Origin: Meiothermus sp.
GTDB lineage: Bacteria > Deinococcota > Deinococci > Deinococcales > Thermaceae
Direction: 5' to 3'
Assembly: GCA_026004095.1 (NCBI GenBank)
Contig: BPIL01000004.1
Span: forward strand, 122,249 to 186,248
DNA: 64,000 bases
Below are positions 18,215 to 29,212 of the stretch, in pieces. The position numbers and the translations under genes are program-made. The notes beneath the pieces are model-generated. The model saw only the letters and a program-made list of their open reading frames with translations, did not search any database and was not told the origin of the DNA. How positions within the stretch are numbered: the first letter of the stretch is position 1; each line of letters opens with the position of its first letter.

Positions 18215-18862
18215 ATGCGCCAATTGCTTGCGGCCTCGATACTGGTACTGGCCTCTTCAGCCTGGGCCCAGTGCAACCATCCCTTTTTCCCGGTGCGCGA
18301 GGGTTGGGTCTGGAGCTACCGCTCGAGCCCGGATAACTCGACCCACACGGCCCGCATCATCAAGGTGAGCGACAAAGGTTTTGTCCAGCGTATAGCCTTC
18401 AAAGACTTTAGCTTCGATATCCGCTGGGCCTGCGATGCCAGAGGCCTCACCCAGCTCGAGTACCTCCAGCCACCAGGCAGCCAGGGAATGCAGATGAACC
18501 TCAAAACCCGCAAAGTGAGCGGGGTGGTAATTCCCCAGGGGATGCGGGTTGGAACCACCTGGAGCTACGGCTACGAGGTGGCGGGCGAGGCCAGACAGCC
18601 GAACATGACCCTGCAGGTCGAGCAAACCATGAGCGTGGTTAGCAAGGTGGTGGGCCAGGAGAGCCTTGGCGTGCCGGCAGGGCGCTTCAGTGCCTACAAG
18701 GTCGAAAGCACCATGACCATCCGTGGGAGCATGAAGTCGGCGGGGCAGAGCATGCCGATGAACCTCGAGGTGAAAACCACTTCGTGGTATGCCCAGGGGG
18801 TGGGGTTGGTCAAAACGCAGTCCGAAGGGGTAACGGTCGAGCTCCTAAGCCTTAAGCGCTAG
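18215..18862 (+). CDS. Secreted protein of unknown function
   Basis: The 215-residue protein has a clear signal peptide, MRQLLAASILVLASSAWAQ, with cleavage expected after AWA. The mature part starts CNHPFFPVREGWVWSYRSS and is beta-rich, with Cys residues that could form a disulfide (near 20 and 72). PVREGxxWxY at the N-terminus is seen in uncharacterised periplasmic proteins. A good ribosome site, AAAGGAG, lies 7 nt before the ATG. Its 3' end overlaps the convergent membrane gene by 18 nt. The function is not recognised. Confidence 0.8.
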   Translation: MRQLLAASILVLASSAWAQCNHPFFPVREGWVWSYRSSPDNSTHTARIIKVSDKGFVQRIAFKDFSFDIRWACDARGLTQLEYLQPPGSQGMQMNLKTRKVSGVVIPQGMRVGTTWSYGYEVAGEARQPNMTLQVEQTMSVVSKVVGQESLGVPAGRFSAYKVESTMTIRGSMKSAGQSMPMNLEVKTTSWYAQGVGLVKTQSEGVTVELLSLKR

Positions 18863-19177
18863 CCAGACCCACACCCCCACCGCAAACAAGGCCGCCAGGC
18901 CCAGCGCCAGCCGGAAGAGCCGCACCAGGTGGGCGGCCCCGAAAAAGAGCAGCGCGCCCACCCCGGCCATCCAGGCCCCGGCGGTGGCGAGGTGGCGGGC
19001 CAGCCCATCCAGAAAACCCGACAGGTCGAGCCGGATGCGCAGCAGGTTTTTCTCGAGGCTGGGGTCAATGGCCTGGCCGGCCAGGGTGAAGGCCAGCCCG
19101 GCGAGCAGCACTCCCAGCACCACCAGCAGCCCGCCTAGAAGCTCGAGCCACAACACAGACATCGCATTGGAGTTCAT
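18845..19177 (-). CDS. Small membrane protein of unknown function
   Basis: The 110-residue protein has hydrophobic segments at about 8-33, 63-83 and 87-107 (LWLELLGGLLVVLGVLLAGL, GAWMAGVGALLFFGAAHLV, LGLAALFAVGVWVWLAL), with an amphipathic acidic/basic linker (DPSLEKNLLRIRLD) between the first two. No family is recognised. It is divergent from the MFS gene, with only 18 nt between the starts. Confidence 0.65.
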   Translation of the reverse strand: MNSNAMSVLWLELLGGLLVVLGVLLAGLAFTLAGQAIDPSLEKNLLRIRLDLSGFLDGLARHLATAGAWMAGVGALLFFGAAHLVRLFRLALGLAALFAVGVWVWLALKA

Positions 19178-19182
19178 GGGGG

Positions 19183-19188
19183 TAGGAT
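19183..19188 (+). promoter_or_regulatory. -10 box TAGGAT for a leaderless MFS transcript
   Basis: TAGGAT ends 7 nt before the ATG at 19196 and no ribosome site is present. The -35 region is poor. Confidence 0.4.
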
Positions 19189-19195
19189 ACAGAAC

Positions 19196-20374
19196 ATGCC
19201 GGCAGCTTTTCAGATTTTTGCAATCCTGTTGTTGGCCTACTTCCTCTCCTACTTTTTCCGTGCGACCAACGCGGTCATCTCGCCCGATTTACGGCGCGAC
19301 CTGGGCCTCACCTCGGCCGAGCTGGGCCTGATGACCAGCCTGTTTTACCTGACCTTTGCCATCGCGCAGTTGCCCTTAGGCGCGCTCCTGGATCGCTTTG
19401 GCCCGCGCTTCGTGCACCCGGCCCTCATGCTGTTGGGGGCCATAGGGGCCCTGATTTTTGCCGCGGCCCAGGACTTTCTGACCCTTTCGGCGGGGCGGGC
19501 GCTGCTGGGGATTGGCTTTGCGGCCGCCCTGATGGGCGCATTGAAGGCGTTTTCGCTGTGGTTTCCTGCCCAGCGCTACGCCAGCATCAGCAGCCTGTAT
19601 GTGGCCCTGGGGGCCTCGGGGGCCATTGCGGCCTCGAGCCCCCTGGCCTGGCTCAAGGAGCAGATCGGCTGGCGCGGGGTGTTCGAGTGGGGGGCCTTAG
19701 TGATTGTGCTGGTGGCGCTGGTGGTGGCCCTGGGGGTACGCAACGCCCCCAAGGGCATGGCGCTGCCCCGGAGCACCCAGGCCGGCAACGCCAGCCTGAT
19801 TTGGCGAAGCAGCCAGTTCTGGCGCATGGGCTGGCTCAACTTTATGGTGGGGGGCGGGTTTCTGGCCTGGCAGACCCTGTGGGGCGGCGACTTTTTGTTC
19901 AAGGTGCGGGGGCTGGGGAGCCTCGAGGTTGGCAGCGTGCTCTTCACCTTCTCACTGGCCGCGCTGCTGGGCTTTTTGCTGTGCGGCCCCCTGGCCGACC
20001 GCTGGGGTCTGCCGCGGGTGTTGCTCTCGGCCAGCCTCGGGTTCACCCTGGGGCCTCTGCTGCTGGCCCTGTGGCCCCAGATGCCCGCCTGGGGCCTTTA
20101 CCTGACCTACGGGCTGATGGGCTTCACCGGCGCCTTTAACATCCTGAGCCTGGCCCAGGCCCGCCTGGCTTTCCCCACCGCACTCACCGGACGGGCCGTT
20201 ACGGCCATCAACTTTATGGGGTTCATGGGGGTGTTTCTGCTCCAGTGGGGAATGGGGGTGGTGCTGGGCCTGAGCGATTACAGCACCGCTTTGCTCGTCT
20301 GGGCGACCCTTATCGCCCTGGCGATTGTTGGATATATACCCTTGGCTCTGGGGCAAAGGAAAAGCGCCCTTTAA
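19196..20374 (+). CDS. Major facilitator superfamily transporter
   Basis: The 392-residue inner-membrane protein has about 12 hydrophobic segments in two halves. The N-terminal part AYFLSYFFRATNAVISPDLR and the loop 2-3 motif LGALLDRFGPRFVHPALM are typical of the MFS. The second-half equivalent is GPLADRWGLPRVLL. It resembles nitrate/sugar-phosphate-like or general organic anion members, but the substrate cannot be assigned. It is transcribed on its own from a leaderless-type promoter. The subtilase gene follows 44 nt downstream with its own -10 box. Confidence 0.88.
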   Translation: MPAAFQIFAILLLAYFLSYFFRATNAVISPDLRRDLGLTSAELGLMTSLFYLTFAIAQLPLGALLDRFGPRFVHPALMLLGAIGALIFAAAQDFLTLSAGRALLGIGFAAALMGALKAFSLWFPAQRYASISSLYVALGASGAIAASSPLAWLKEQIGWRGVFEWGALVIVLVALVVALGVRNAPKGMALPRSTQAGNASLIWRSSQFWRMGWLNFMVGGGFLAWQTLWGGDFLFKVRGLGSLEVGSVLFTFSLAALLGFLLCGPLADRWGLPRVLLSASLGFTLGPLLLALWPQMPAWGLYLTYGLMGFTGAFNILSLAQARLAFPTALTGRAVTAINFMGFMGVFLLQWGMGVVLGLSDYSTALLVWATLIALAIVGYIPLALGQRKSAL

Positions 20375-20406
20375 TCTGTTTTCATAGCCTGTGCAAGACC
20401 GATCGA

Positions 20407-20412
20407 TATGCT
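20407..20412 (+). promoter_or_regulatory. -10 box TATGCT for the leaderless subtilase gene
   Basis: TATGCT ends 6 nt before the ATG at 20419. The -35 is not clear. Confidence 0.45.
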
Positions 20413-20418
20413 AAACCC

Positions 20419-22470
20419 ATGCTACGTATTCTCTGGCTTGGCCTGCTTGCGCTTGTACTCACCGCCTGCACGAACCAGCCCCCCGCGCCCCCGCCGTCCG
20501 GCAGCGGTGTGATCAGTGGAACTGTGCGCATCGCCCTGCAAACCGCGCTGCCATCCGCCGACCCGTTGGCGCCTTTTGTGGAAGGGGAGCTGATTGTACA
20601 GTTTAAGCCACAGGTGAGCCTGCAATCGCTGGGCAGGCTTTCAGCCGCGGGGGTGGAGCTTGAGCAGGTCAGACCGCTGGGCCTCGAGCGTACCTTCCTG
20701 TACCGGGCCGGCCTGAACCGGGCCGACACCCTGGCCGTGCTGGCCGAGCTGCAACGCCGCAACGATGTGGCCTTTGCCCACCCCAACTATCTTCTTTTCA
20801 GCCAGGCCACGCCCAACGACCCCCAGTACAACAACCAGCGCTGGCACTACGAGGCCATCGGGCTGCCCCAGGCCTGGGATCTCGAGACCGGCAGCTCCAA
20901 CCCGGTCACGGTGGCGGTGATTGACGGCGGTGTGGTGGCCGGCCACCCCGACCTGGCCGGAAAACTGCTACCCGGCTACGATTTTTACTCCGATGCTGCC
21001 AGCTCGGGCGACGGCGATGGGCGGGACGGCAACCCCGAAGACACCGCGCCCGGCAGCGACTACCACGGCAACCACGTCACCGGTACGGTGGCGGCGGCAA
21101 CCAACAATAACTTGGGGGTGGCGGGGGTCGCCTGGGGCGCCCGGCTGGTTCCGGTGCGCGCCCTGAGCGGGGACAGCGGCACCCTGGCCGACGTGGCCGA
21201 CGCCCTGCGCTGGGCCGCCGGTCTGAGCGTGGCCGGGGTTCCTGCCAACCAAAACCCGGCCAAGGTCATCAATATGTCGCTGGGGGGGCCCGTGGCCTGC
21301 ACCAACGCCCCGGCCCTCCAGCAGGCCATCAACGAGGCCAGCAACGCCGGGGCCATCATCGTGGTGGCGGCGGGCAACTCCAATGCGGATGCCAGCACCT
21401 TCAGCCCTGCGGGGTGCAGCGGGGTGATCACGGTGGGCGCGACCAATGCTGCCGGCAACCGGGCCTCGTACTCCAACTACGGCAGCCGCATCGACCTGAT
21501 GGCCCCGGGGGGTGAACCAGGTGGGCAGCAGGTGGTGAGCACCCTGGCGAGCGGCCAGTACGGCGGCAAAGCCGGCACTTCTATGGCCGCCCCCCACGTG
21601 ACGGGGGTGCTGGCCCTTATGAAAAGCAAGCAGCCCACCCTCACCGCCGCCGAAGCCATTAGCCTGCTGAAGGAGACCGCCAAGCCCTTGAGTGCGACCC
21701 AGTGCAACCGGCCCAGCGGCAGCGAGTGCGGCGCCGGCCTGCTGGATGCCAGAGCAGCCCTGGAGCGACTCAACACCCCACCCCCGCGTTCTCTGGTGCT
21801 CTCGGCCAGCCCCAACGCCCTGAGCCTGAACACCGGCCAGAGCGCCCAGGTCACCCTGCGCATTGCCCGCACCAACTTTACTGAGCCGGTTGCCCTCAGC
21901 GTAACCGGGCAGCCAGCCGGCACCAACCCGAGCTTTAATCCGCCCAGCCCGGTTGCGGGCAACAGCACCACCCTGACCATCCCGGCTGGCAGCACCCCCG
22001 GCACCTACACCCTGGTGGTGCGGGGCAGCGCCAGCGTGGGCGGGCAGACCGTGGAGGCCGAGACCCGCATCACCCTCAGCGTGCAGCAGCCCCCGGCCAC
22101 CCCTCCACCCGCCCAGAGTATCCAGGGCACCCGCATCTACTTCGACGCGGTGCTGCGCGAGACCCCCACGCTCAGCCTGCTGCTCGATTTCAACCCCATC
22201 ACCATCACCCAGACCGGCACCCAGGCCCCCTATACCCGCACCGGCCTCTCAACCAGCGGGCTGGTGGGCTACCGCATCTCGGCCTGGAAGGATGTCAACA
22301 ACAACGGCACCCAGGATGAGGGCGATTTGTTCGGGTGGTACCGGACGGGCGGCAATATCGCCCATGTGATGCCCGATGCCAGCAACATTGACATCGTCCT
22401 CGAGCCCATTCTTTCCACCACCCTCACCCGCGAGAAGTGGCTGCGGCAGATGGGCTACCCGGCCCGTTAG
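20419..22470 (+). CDS. Subtilisin-like (S8) serine protease, lipoprotein
   Basis: The 683-residue precursor has a lipobox, LALVLTAC with Cys17, then a Pro-rich linker and an inhibitor-like propeptide (about 50-128). The catalytic domain (about 140-455) has Asp169 in VAVIDGGV, His216 in YHGNHVTG, the oxyanion Asn320 in AAGNSN and Ser388 in GTSMAAPHV. A C-terminal beta-sandwich (about 458-560, LVLSASPNALSLNTGQSAQV) and a further extracellular domain follow. It should be anchored to the cell envelope and degrade proteins outside. The stop overlaps the convergent rlmH stop. Confidence 0.93.
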   Translation: MLRILWLGLLALVLTACTNQPPAPPPSGSGVISGTVRIALQTALPSADPLAPFVEGELIVQFKPQVSLQSLGRLSAAGVELEQVRPLGLERTFLYRAGLNRADTLAVLAELQRRNDVAFAHPNYLLFSQATPNDPQYNNQRWHYEAIGLPQAWDLETGSSNPVTVAVIDGGVVAGHPDLAGKLLPGYDFYSDAASSGDGDGRDGNPEDTAPGSDYHGNHVTGTVAAATNNNLGVAGVAWGARLVPVRALSGDSGTLADVADALRWAAGLSVAGVPANQNPAKVINMSLGGPVACTNAPALQQAINEASNAGAIIVVAAGNSNADASTFSPAGCSGVITVGATNAAGNRASYSNYGSRIDLMAPGGEPGGQQVVSTLASGQYGGKAGTSMAAPHVTGVLALMKSKQPTLTAAEAISLLKETAKPLSATQCNRPSGSECGAGLLDARAALERLNTPPPRSLVLSASPNALSLNTGQSAQVTLRIARTNFTEPVALSVTGQPAGTNPSFNPPSPVAGNSTTLTIPAGSTPGTYTLVVRGSASVGGQTVEAETRITLSVQQPPATPPPAQSIQGTRIYFDAVLRETPTLSLLLDFNPITITQTGTQAPYTRTGLSTSGLVGYRISAWKDVNNNGTQDEGDLFGWYRTGGNIAHVMPDASNIDIVLEPILSTTLTREKWLRQMGYPAR

Positions 22471-22904
22471 CGGTGGTAAGGCTCCCCCCGCTTGAGGGTT
22501 TCGATGCGGTAAAGCTGCTCGAGCAGAACCACCAGGGCCAGCTCGTGCTGCAAGGTGAGCCTGGACAGGGCCAGAACCCAGTCGGCCTGGTCGCGCACCA
22601 TCTGGGCGTGGCCCTCGGCGCCCCCGATTAAAAAGGCCACCCCTTTCTCGGCCTGCATGGCCCAGCCCTCGAGGCGCGCCTTGAGGGCCGGGGTGTCCAC
22701 CATCTGCCCCCGCTCGTCCAGCACCACCCGACGGTAGCCCTCGGAGGCTTCCAGCAGGCGCTGCCCCTCCTGGGCCTGGGGGCCTTCCTTGAGGTAGAGG
22801 AGCTCGAGCCGCGTATAGCGTTCCAGCCGCCCGGCGTACTCCGCCAGACCTGCCCTGGCGTACGGCAGCCTGGGTTTACCGATTACACAGATTCTCAGCT
22901 TCAT
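22467..22904 (-). CDS. rlmH: 23S rRNA pseudouridine-1915 N3-methyltransferase
   Basis: The 145-residue SPOUT methyltransferase starts MKLRICVIGKPRLPYARAGL. The knot region FLIGGAEGHAQMV and the C-terminal EQLYRIETLKRGEPYHR, the RlmH signature, are intact. It methylates N3 of pseudouridine 1915 in helix 69 of 23S rRNA. The start at 22904 is used because it matches the family; a longer frame to 22949 exists. It is divergent from the dehydrogenase operon. Confidence 0.95.
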   Translation of the reverse strand: MKLRICVIGKPRLPYARAGLAEYAGRLERYTRLELLYLKEGPQAQEGQRLLEASEGYRRVVLDERGQMVDTPALKARLEGWAMQAEKGVAFLIGGAEGHAQMVRDQADWVLALSRLTLQHELALVVLLEQLYRIETLKRGEPYHR

Positions 22905-22954
22905 ACCCGCTCCAGGGGCCAGTTTATAGGTTCCCAATCTTGACCCCATCCAAA

Positions 22955-22981
22955 TTGAGATGGCCCGAAACCGGCTATAAT
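22955..22981 (+). promoter_or_regulatory. Promoter of the 2-oxoacid dehydrogenase operon
   Basis: TTGAGA (22955-22960) and a perfect TATAAT (22976-22981) are 15 nt apart; sliding the -35 by one base gives 16. Transcription should start near 22988, leaving a leader of about 235 nt before the E1alpha ATG. Confidence 0.6.
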
Positions 22982-22987
22982 CTTGGG

Positions 22988-24332
<1,345 letters not shown>

Positions 24333-24345
24333 AAGCGGAGGATAT

Positions 24346-25320
24346 ATGCCAACCATGACCCTGATCCAGGCCATAAATGCGGCCCTGGACGAAGAGATGA
24401 AGCGCGACGAACGCGTGATGTTGCTGGGCGAAGACGTGGGTAAACGGGGCGGGGTGTTCCTAGCCACCGAGGGCCTCCAGCAAAAATACGGCCCCGACCG
24501 GGTGATGGACACCCCCCTCTCGGAGGCCGCCATCATCGGGGCGGCGGTGGGGCTGGCCGCGCACGGGATGCGCCCGGTGGCCGAAATTCAGTTCGCCGAC
24601 TACGTGTTCCCCGGCATCGACCAGCTTTTTTCCCAGGCCGCCAAGCTGCGTTACCGTTCGGGCGGCCAGTTCAGCGCGCCCATGGTGGTGCGCATGCCCA
24701 CCGGCGGCGGCGTGAAGGGCGGGCACCACCACTCGCAAAGCCCGGAAGCCCACTTTGCCCACACCGCCGGCCTGAAGGTAATAGTGGTCTCGACCCCTTA
24801 CGACGCCAAAGGGCTCCTGAAGGCGGCCATCCGCAACGACGACCCGGTGGTCTTCATGGAGCCCAAGCGCCTGTACCGAGCGGTAAAAGAAGAGGTGCCC
24901 GCCGACGACTTTCTGCTGCCCATCGGCAAGGCGGCGGTTCGCCGGGAGGGCCGGGATATCACGCTGGTTTCCTACGGGGGGCCGATGGTCGAGACCCTCA
25001 AAGCCGCCGAGGAGATGGTGGCCGCGGGCCTTGACCCCGAGGTGATCGACCTGCGCACGGTGATGCCCTGGGACAAAGAAACGGTGCTGGCCTCGGTAGC
25101 CAAAACCGGCCGCCTGCTGATGATCTCCGAAGCACCGCGCACGGCCAGCATCGCCTCGGAGGTCACCGCCACCGTTTCGGAAGAACTCTTTGACCAACTG
25201 CTGGCCCCGCCCCTGCGGGTCAGCGGGTTTGACACCCCCTACCCGCTGGCGCAGGATAAGCTCTACATGCCAACCGTTACCCGTATCCTGGCTGCAGCCA
25301 AACGTCTACTGGACTATTAG
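24346..25320 (+). CDS. bkdA2: 2-oxoacid (branched-chain) dehydrogenase E1 component, beta subunit
   Basis: The 324-residue partner of E1alpha completes the ThDP site. It begins [20 protein letters not shown] and has [28 protein letters not shown] and [15 protein letters not shown], all standard for E1beta, with the transketolase C-terminal region ([13 protein letters not shown]) after about residue 200. The ribosome site GCGGAGG lies before the ATG. The E2 gene follows 9 nt downstream. Confidence 0.93.
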   Translation: MPTMTLIQAINAALDEEMKRDERVMLLGEDVGKRGGVFLATEGLQQKYGPDRVMDTPLSEAAIIGAAVGLAAHGMRPVAEIQFADYVFPGIDQLFSQAAKLRYRSGGQFSAPMVVRMPTGGGVKGGHHHSQSPEAHFAHTAGLKVIVVSTPYDAKGLLKAAIRNDDPVVFMEPKRLYRAVKEEVPADDFLLPIGKAAVRREGRDITLVSYGGPMVETLKAAEEMVAAGLDPEVIDLRTVMPWDKETVLASVAKTGRLLMISEAPRTASIASEVTATVSEELFDQLLAPPLRVSGFDTPYPLAQDKLYMPTVTRILAAAKRLLDY

Positions 25321-25329
25321 GGAGGAATC

Positions 25330-26715
25330 ATGCCTAAAGAAGTGGTGCTGCCCGAGCTGGCAGAGTCGGTGGTGGAAGGTGAAATTCTGCGGTGGCTGGT
25401 GAACGAAGGCGATGCCTTGAAAAAAGACCAGCCTTTTGTGGAGGTCATGACCGACAAGGTCACGGTGGAGCTACCCAGCCCCTACGAAGGGGTGCTGCTG
25501 CAAAAGCTGGTCAAGGAGGGGCAGGTGGTGCCGGTGCACGCCCCCATCGCCCTGATTGCCGAGCCTGGGGAGGTGGCCGCGGTGGTTAGCGATAAAAAAC
25601 CCGCCCCAGCCCCCAGCCTGCAAGCCCAGGAGGAGCGCTCCATTGTGGAGCCGGGCCAGGTAGCAGAAGACGACGGGGCCAGCCTCTCGTTGTTCAAACC
25701 GGATAACAGGCCAGAGCAGGTCAAAAACCCCTTCACCAAAGCCGCGCCGCTGGCATCGGGGCCAAGCACCACCACGCTTCAGGCCCCCGGACGGGTGATC
25801 GCGGTGCCGGCGGCCCGCAAGCTGGCCCGCGAGCTGGGGCTGGACATCGCCCAGATACCGGGTTCGGGGCCCAACGGGCGGGTGCGGGTGGAGGACGTGA
25901 AGGCCTACGCCGAGCAAAAAAGCCGTGCCACACCTTCGGCCCCTGAGCGCGGCGCGCCCCTGCTGGGCCTGGCGCCGGTGCAGTACAAGACCCCCAAGGG
26001 CTACGAGGAGCTCGAGACCCGCGTACCCCTGCGCGGCCTGCGGCGGGCCATCGCCCAGCAGATGATGGCCTCGCACCTTTACACGGTGCGCACCCTCTCG
26101 GTGGACGAGGTGGACATGACCGAGCTGGTGGCCCTGCGCAACCGGCTCAAGCTCGAGGCCGAAGCCCAGGGGGTCAGGCTCAGCTACCTACCCTTCATCT
26201 TCAAGGCGGTGGCGGTGGCCCTCAAAAAATTCCCGGCCCTCAACAGCTCGCTGGACGAGGCAAGGCAGGAGGTGGTGCTCAAGCACTACGTTAATATCGG
26301 CATGGCCGTGGCCGCCGAAAACGGCCTGATTGTGCCGGTGGTGCGGGACGTGGAGCGCAAAAGCCTGCTGCAGATTGCCCGCGAAATAAACGACCTGGCC
26401 GAGAAAGCCCGCAGCGGCAAGCTATCCCCGGAGGAGGTGAGCGGCTCTACCTTCAGCATCACCAACATCGGCTCGATTGGGGCGCTGTTCAGTTTCCCCA
26501 TCATCAACGTGCCGGATGCTGCCATCCTGGGCGTGCACTCCATCCAGAAGCGCCCGGTAGTCAACGAGCGCGACGAAATTGTGGTGCGGCAGATGATGTA
26601 CCTCTCGCTCTCCTTCGACCACCGGCTGGTAGACGGGGCCGAGGCGGCCCGCTTCACCAAAGAGGTCATCCGGCTCCTGGAAAAACCCGAGCGGCTCTTC
26701 CTGGAAGCGCTGTAG
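25330..26715 (+). CDS. bkdB: 2-oxoacid dehydrogenase E2 component (dihydrolipoamide acyltransferase)
   Basis: The 461-residue core subunit has one N-terminal lipoyl domain (about 1-77) with the lipoyl Lys in MTDKVTVELPSP, a flexible Pro/Ala linker, a peripheral subunit-binding domain (about 157-193, VPAARKLARELGLDI) and a catalytic domain (about 230-461) with SFDHRLVDGAEAARF, where His and Asp are catalytic. The acyl group passes from E1 to CoA. It is translated from GGGAGG just upstream and closes the E1-E2 run. Confidence 0.94.
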   Translation: MPKEVVLPELAESVVEGEILRWLVNEGDALKKDQPFVEVMTDKVTVELPSPYEGVLLQKLVKEGQVVPVHAPIALIAEPGEVAAVVSDKKPAPAPSLQAQEERSIVEPGQVAEDDGASLSLFKPDNRPEQVKNPFTKAAPLASGPSTTTLQAPGRVIAVPAARKLARELGLDIAQIPGSGPNGRVRVEDVKAYAEQKSRATPSAPERGAPLLGLAPVQYKTPKGYEELETRVPLRGLRRAIAQQMMASHLYTVRTLSVDEVDMTELVALRNRLKLEAEAQGVRLSYLPFIFKAVAVALKKFPALNSSLDEARQEVVLKHYVNIGMAVAAENGLIVPVVRDVERKSLLQIAREINDLAEKARSGKLSPEEVSGSTFSITNIGSIGALFSFPIINVPDAAILGVHSIQKRPVVNERDEIVVRQMMYLSLSFDHRLVDGAEAARFTKEVIRLLEKPERLFLEAL

Positions 26716-26733
26716 TTTTTCGCTCTGCGGATT

Positions 26734-26762
26734 TTGTTTTTCATACCTAGCCCGACTAGAAT
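26734..26762 (+). promoter_or_regulatory. lpd promoter
   Basis: TTGTTT (26734-26739), a 17-nt spacer and TAGAAT (26757-26762) end 9 nt before the ATG at 26772, giving a leader of only a few bases. The E3 gene can therefore be expressed apart from the E1/E2 genes. Confidence 0.6.
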
Positions 26763-26771
26763 GGGGTGTCT

Positions 26772-28166
26772 ATGTCCACCATCTACGACGTAATCGTGAT
26801 CGGAACCGGCCCCGGCGGCTACCATGCGGCCATCCGGGCTGCCCAGCTTGGCAAGAAGGTGCTGGCGGTAGAGGCCGAGTATGTGGGGGGGGTCTGCCTG
26901 AACGTGGGCTGCATTCCCACCAAAGCCCTGCTGCACGCGGCCGAGGAGTTGGAGGGCACCAGGCATGCCAGCGCCTTCGGTCTGGAAGTTAAGGAGGCCA
27001 GGCTCGACCTGAAAAAGCTGGGCGGCTGGCGCGACGGCATCGTCAAGAAGCTAACCGGCGGGGTCTCGCAGCTCTTGAAGGGCAACAAGGTAGACCTGAA
27101 AACCGGCTTTGCCAGGTTTGTTGATAAAAACACCATCGAGGTTGGGGGCGAGCGCATCCAGGGCAAGACCTTCATCGTGGCTACCGGCTCGGAGCCCAAC
27201 ACCCTGCCCGGCTTTGAAGTGGATCAGAAAGACATTGTGGACTCCACCGGGGCCCTGCGCGTCGAGGATAAGTTCCCCAAGCGGATGCTCTGCATCGGGG
27301 GGGGTGCGATTGGGCTCGAGTTCGCCCAGGTCTACAAGCGCATGGGGGCCGAGGTCACGGTGATCGAGTTCATGGGCCAGATTCTGCCCGCCGCCGACCC
27401 CGAGACCGCGGGCCTCTTGGCTAAAATCCTGGGCAAGCAGGGCATCCATATCAAAACCCACACCAAGGGCGTGAAGGTCGAGCGCAAAAAAGACGGCCTC
27501 CACGTCACCCTCGAGCACACCCAGACCGGCCAGCAGGAAACGCTGGTGGTGGATAAGATTCTGGTCGCCACCGGGCGCCGGCCGCGGGGCAAGGGGCTGG
27601 GCCTCGAGGCCATCGGGGTGGTGGTGGACGAGCGCGGTTACATCCCCACCAACGAAAAAATGGAGACCAACGTTCCCGGCATCTACGCCATCGGCGACGT
27701 CACCCGCCCGCCCCTGCTGGCCCACAAGGCCATGAAGGAGGGCCTGATTGCCGCCGAGAACGCCGCCGGGGGCAACGCGGTAATGGACTACCAGATTCCC
27801 AACGTGGTCTACACCAGCCCCGAGTGGGCCGCGGTGGGCCTGACCGAGGAAGAAGCCACCAAGGCCGGCTACAAGGTCAAGGTGGGCAAGTTTCCGCTCT
27901 CGGCCTCGGGCCGGGCCATGACCCTGGAAGCCACCGACGGCCTGATCAAGCTCATCGGCGACGCCGAGACCGACCTGTTGCTGGGGGGACATATCGTGGG
28001 CCCCAACGCTTCCGACATGATCGCCGAGATCGCCCTGGCCCTGGAGATGGGCGCCACCGTGACTGACGTGGGCCTCACCGTGCACGCCCACCCCACCCTC
28101 TCCGAGGGCATCATGGAGGCCGCCGAGCACCTGCACCGCCAGGCCATCCACATCGCCAACCGCTAG
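26772..28166 (+). CDS. lpdA: Dihydrolipoyl dehydrogenase (E3)
   Basis: The 464-residue FAD enzyme reoxidises the lipoyl group using NAD+. FAD-binding [15 protein letters not shown], the redox-active disulfide [16 protein letters not shown]-binding [13 protein letters not shown] and the C-terminal His-Glu pair in [13 protein letters not shown] are all intact. ATG 26772 is chosen; a GTG two codons earlier (26766) is in frame. Having its own promoter fits a protein shared with the glycine cleavage and other 2-oxoacid complexes. Confidence 0.95.
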   Translation: MSTIYDVIVIGTGPGGYHAAIRAAQLGKKVLAVEAEYVGGVCLNVGCIPTKALLHAAEELEGTRHASAFGLEVKEARLDLKKLGGWRDGIVKKLTGGVSQLLKGNKVDLKTGFARFVDKNTIEVGGERIQGKTFIVATGSEPNTLPGFEVDQKDIVDSTGALRVEDKFPKRMLCIGGGAIGLEFAQVYKRMGAEVTVIEFMGQILPAADPETAGLLAKILGKQGIHIKTHTKGVKVERKKDGLHVTLEHTQTGQQETLVVDKILVATGRRPRGKGLGLEAIGVVVDERGYIPTNEKMETNVPGIYAIGDVTRPPLLAHKAMKEGLIAAENAAGGNAVMDYQIPNVVYTSPEWAAVGLTEEEATKAGYKVKVGKFPLSASGRAMTLEATDGLIKLIGDAETDLLLGGHIVGPNASDMIAEIALALEMGATVTDVGLTVHAHPTLSEGIMEAAEHLHRQAIHIANR

Positions 28167-28172
28167 GCTTTC

Positions 28173-28181
28173 TGGTATAAC
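28173..28181 (+). promoter_or_regulatory. Extended -10 (TGGTATAAC) for minC
   Basis: TG-G-TATAAC lies 8 nt before the minC ATG, so the transcript would be leaderless or nearly so. The same TCTGGTATAAC string occurs before murJ (42612-42622). Confidence 0.5.
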
Positions 28182-28189
28182 TGCCTTGC

Positions 28190-28732
28190 ATGCGGATTCG
28201 TGCGACCCTAAACGCCCTGGCCCTCCGGCTCGACGGCAACGAAACCCCGGAACTGCTGCACAAAGCCCTGGCCGACCTGCCCCCGCTGCCCCTCGAGGTC
28301 GAGGTGGCCGGGGTGGTGGGCCAGGGGGTGCTGGAGGCCCTGCTCGAGCTTGGACGCGAGCGGGGCTTGCAGCTCAGGCCGCCGCGGGGCGAGAAGTACA
28401 TCCCCTACACCGAGGTGATTGACCAAACCGTTCGCTCGGGCGTGCGCATCGAGTCGCCGGGTACGCTGGTCATCCTGGGCGACGTCAACGCCGGGGCCGA
28501 AGTGGTGGCCGCCGGCGACATCATCGTGGTAGGCAAGCTGCGCGGCCTGGCCCACGCCGGGGCCACCGGCCAGGAAGAGGCCGCCATCTGGGCCATGAGC
28601 CTGGAGGCCAAGCAGATCCGTATCGCCCACCATGTGGCCCAGGCCCCGGCCGGCGAGGCCGGCGCGCGCAACCCCGAGCGGGCCAGGGTTGTGAATGGTC
28701 AGATTGTGCTCGAGGCCTGGGGCAGGCGCTAG
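28190..28732 (+). CDS. minC: Septum site-determining protein MinC
   Basis: The 180-residue inhibitor of FtsZ assembly has a small N-terminal domain (about 1-75) and the C-terminal beta-helix (about 80-180) with TVRSGVRIESPGTLVILGDV and GAEVVAAGDIIVVGKLRGLAHAG, the MinC_C signature. MinC works with MinD to prevent septa near poles. MinD is not adjacent here. It has its own leaderless-type promoter 3' of lpdA. Confidence 0.93.
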   Translation: MRIRATLNALALRLDGNETPELLHKALADLPPLPLEVEVAGVVGQGVLEALLELGRERGLQLRPPRGEKYIPYTEVIDQTVRSGVRIESPGTLVILGDVNAGAEVVAAGDIIVVGKLRGLAHAGATGQEEAAIWAMSLEAKQIRIAHHVAQAPAGEAGARNPERARVVNGQIVLEAWGRR

Positions 28733-28774
28733 CAATTTCAGTACAGAGGCGCGGTCAGCCGCGACAGGCCGGGG

Positions 28775-29212
28775 CTAAAAACCAATCCCCCCCGCCGACT
28801 CCCCGTAGCGCTTGAGCACCAGGTCAATCACCCAGCCCGTCACCGCCACATACAACCAGACCGGCACCGTCCAGCGGGCCCAGGCCTTATGGATAGCAAA
28901 ACGCTGCTTGAAGGCGTTGTAGAGCAACCACAAGACCAGCGGGCCGTTCAGGGCGGCCAGGATGGTGTGGCTGATCAGCAAGGCATAGTAGGCACCGCGC
29001 CACTCCTCGGGCCCGACGTAGCGGGTGGTGCCATACAGCCCCCACTTAAGCAGGTAGAACACCAAAAACAGGGCGGCCAGCACGGTAGCCAGCAGCATCA
29101 TCCGGGGATGCCAGACCCGATCCCCGCGCTTGATGAAAACAACCCCCACCACCACCGCCAGCCCCGAAAGCGCTATGAGCGTAGCGGCAATGTCTCCCAG
29201 CAACTCTCCCAT
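28775..29212 (-). CDS. DUF420-family membrane protein
   Basis: The 145-residue protein has four hydrophobic segments (about 9-27, 39-58, 78-98, 115-134) with conserved HPRMMLLATVLAALFL, SHTILAALNGPLVLW and HKAWARWTVPVWLYVAVTG. The His residues in these helices are the DUF420 signature. Members are often found with cytochrome c oxidase assembly genes (CtaM-like), but no oxidase gene is in view. The ribosome region is AAAGGAGGG. A role in respiratory-chain assembly is family-based inference. Confidence 0.8.
   Translation of the reverse strand: MGELLGDIAATLIALSGLAVVVGVVFIKRGDRVWHPRMMLLATVLAALFLVFYLLKWGLYGTTRYVGPEEWRGAYYALLISHTILAALNGPLVLWLLYNAFKQRFAIHKAWARWTVPVWLYVAVTGWVIDLVLKRYGESAGGIGF

Noticed and set aside
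28750..28763. Hairpin CGCGG-TCAG-CCGCG after minC as a terminator
   Set aside because: The five-bp stem is short and no T tract follows.
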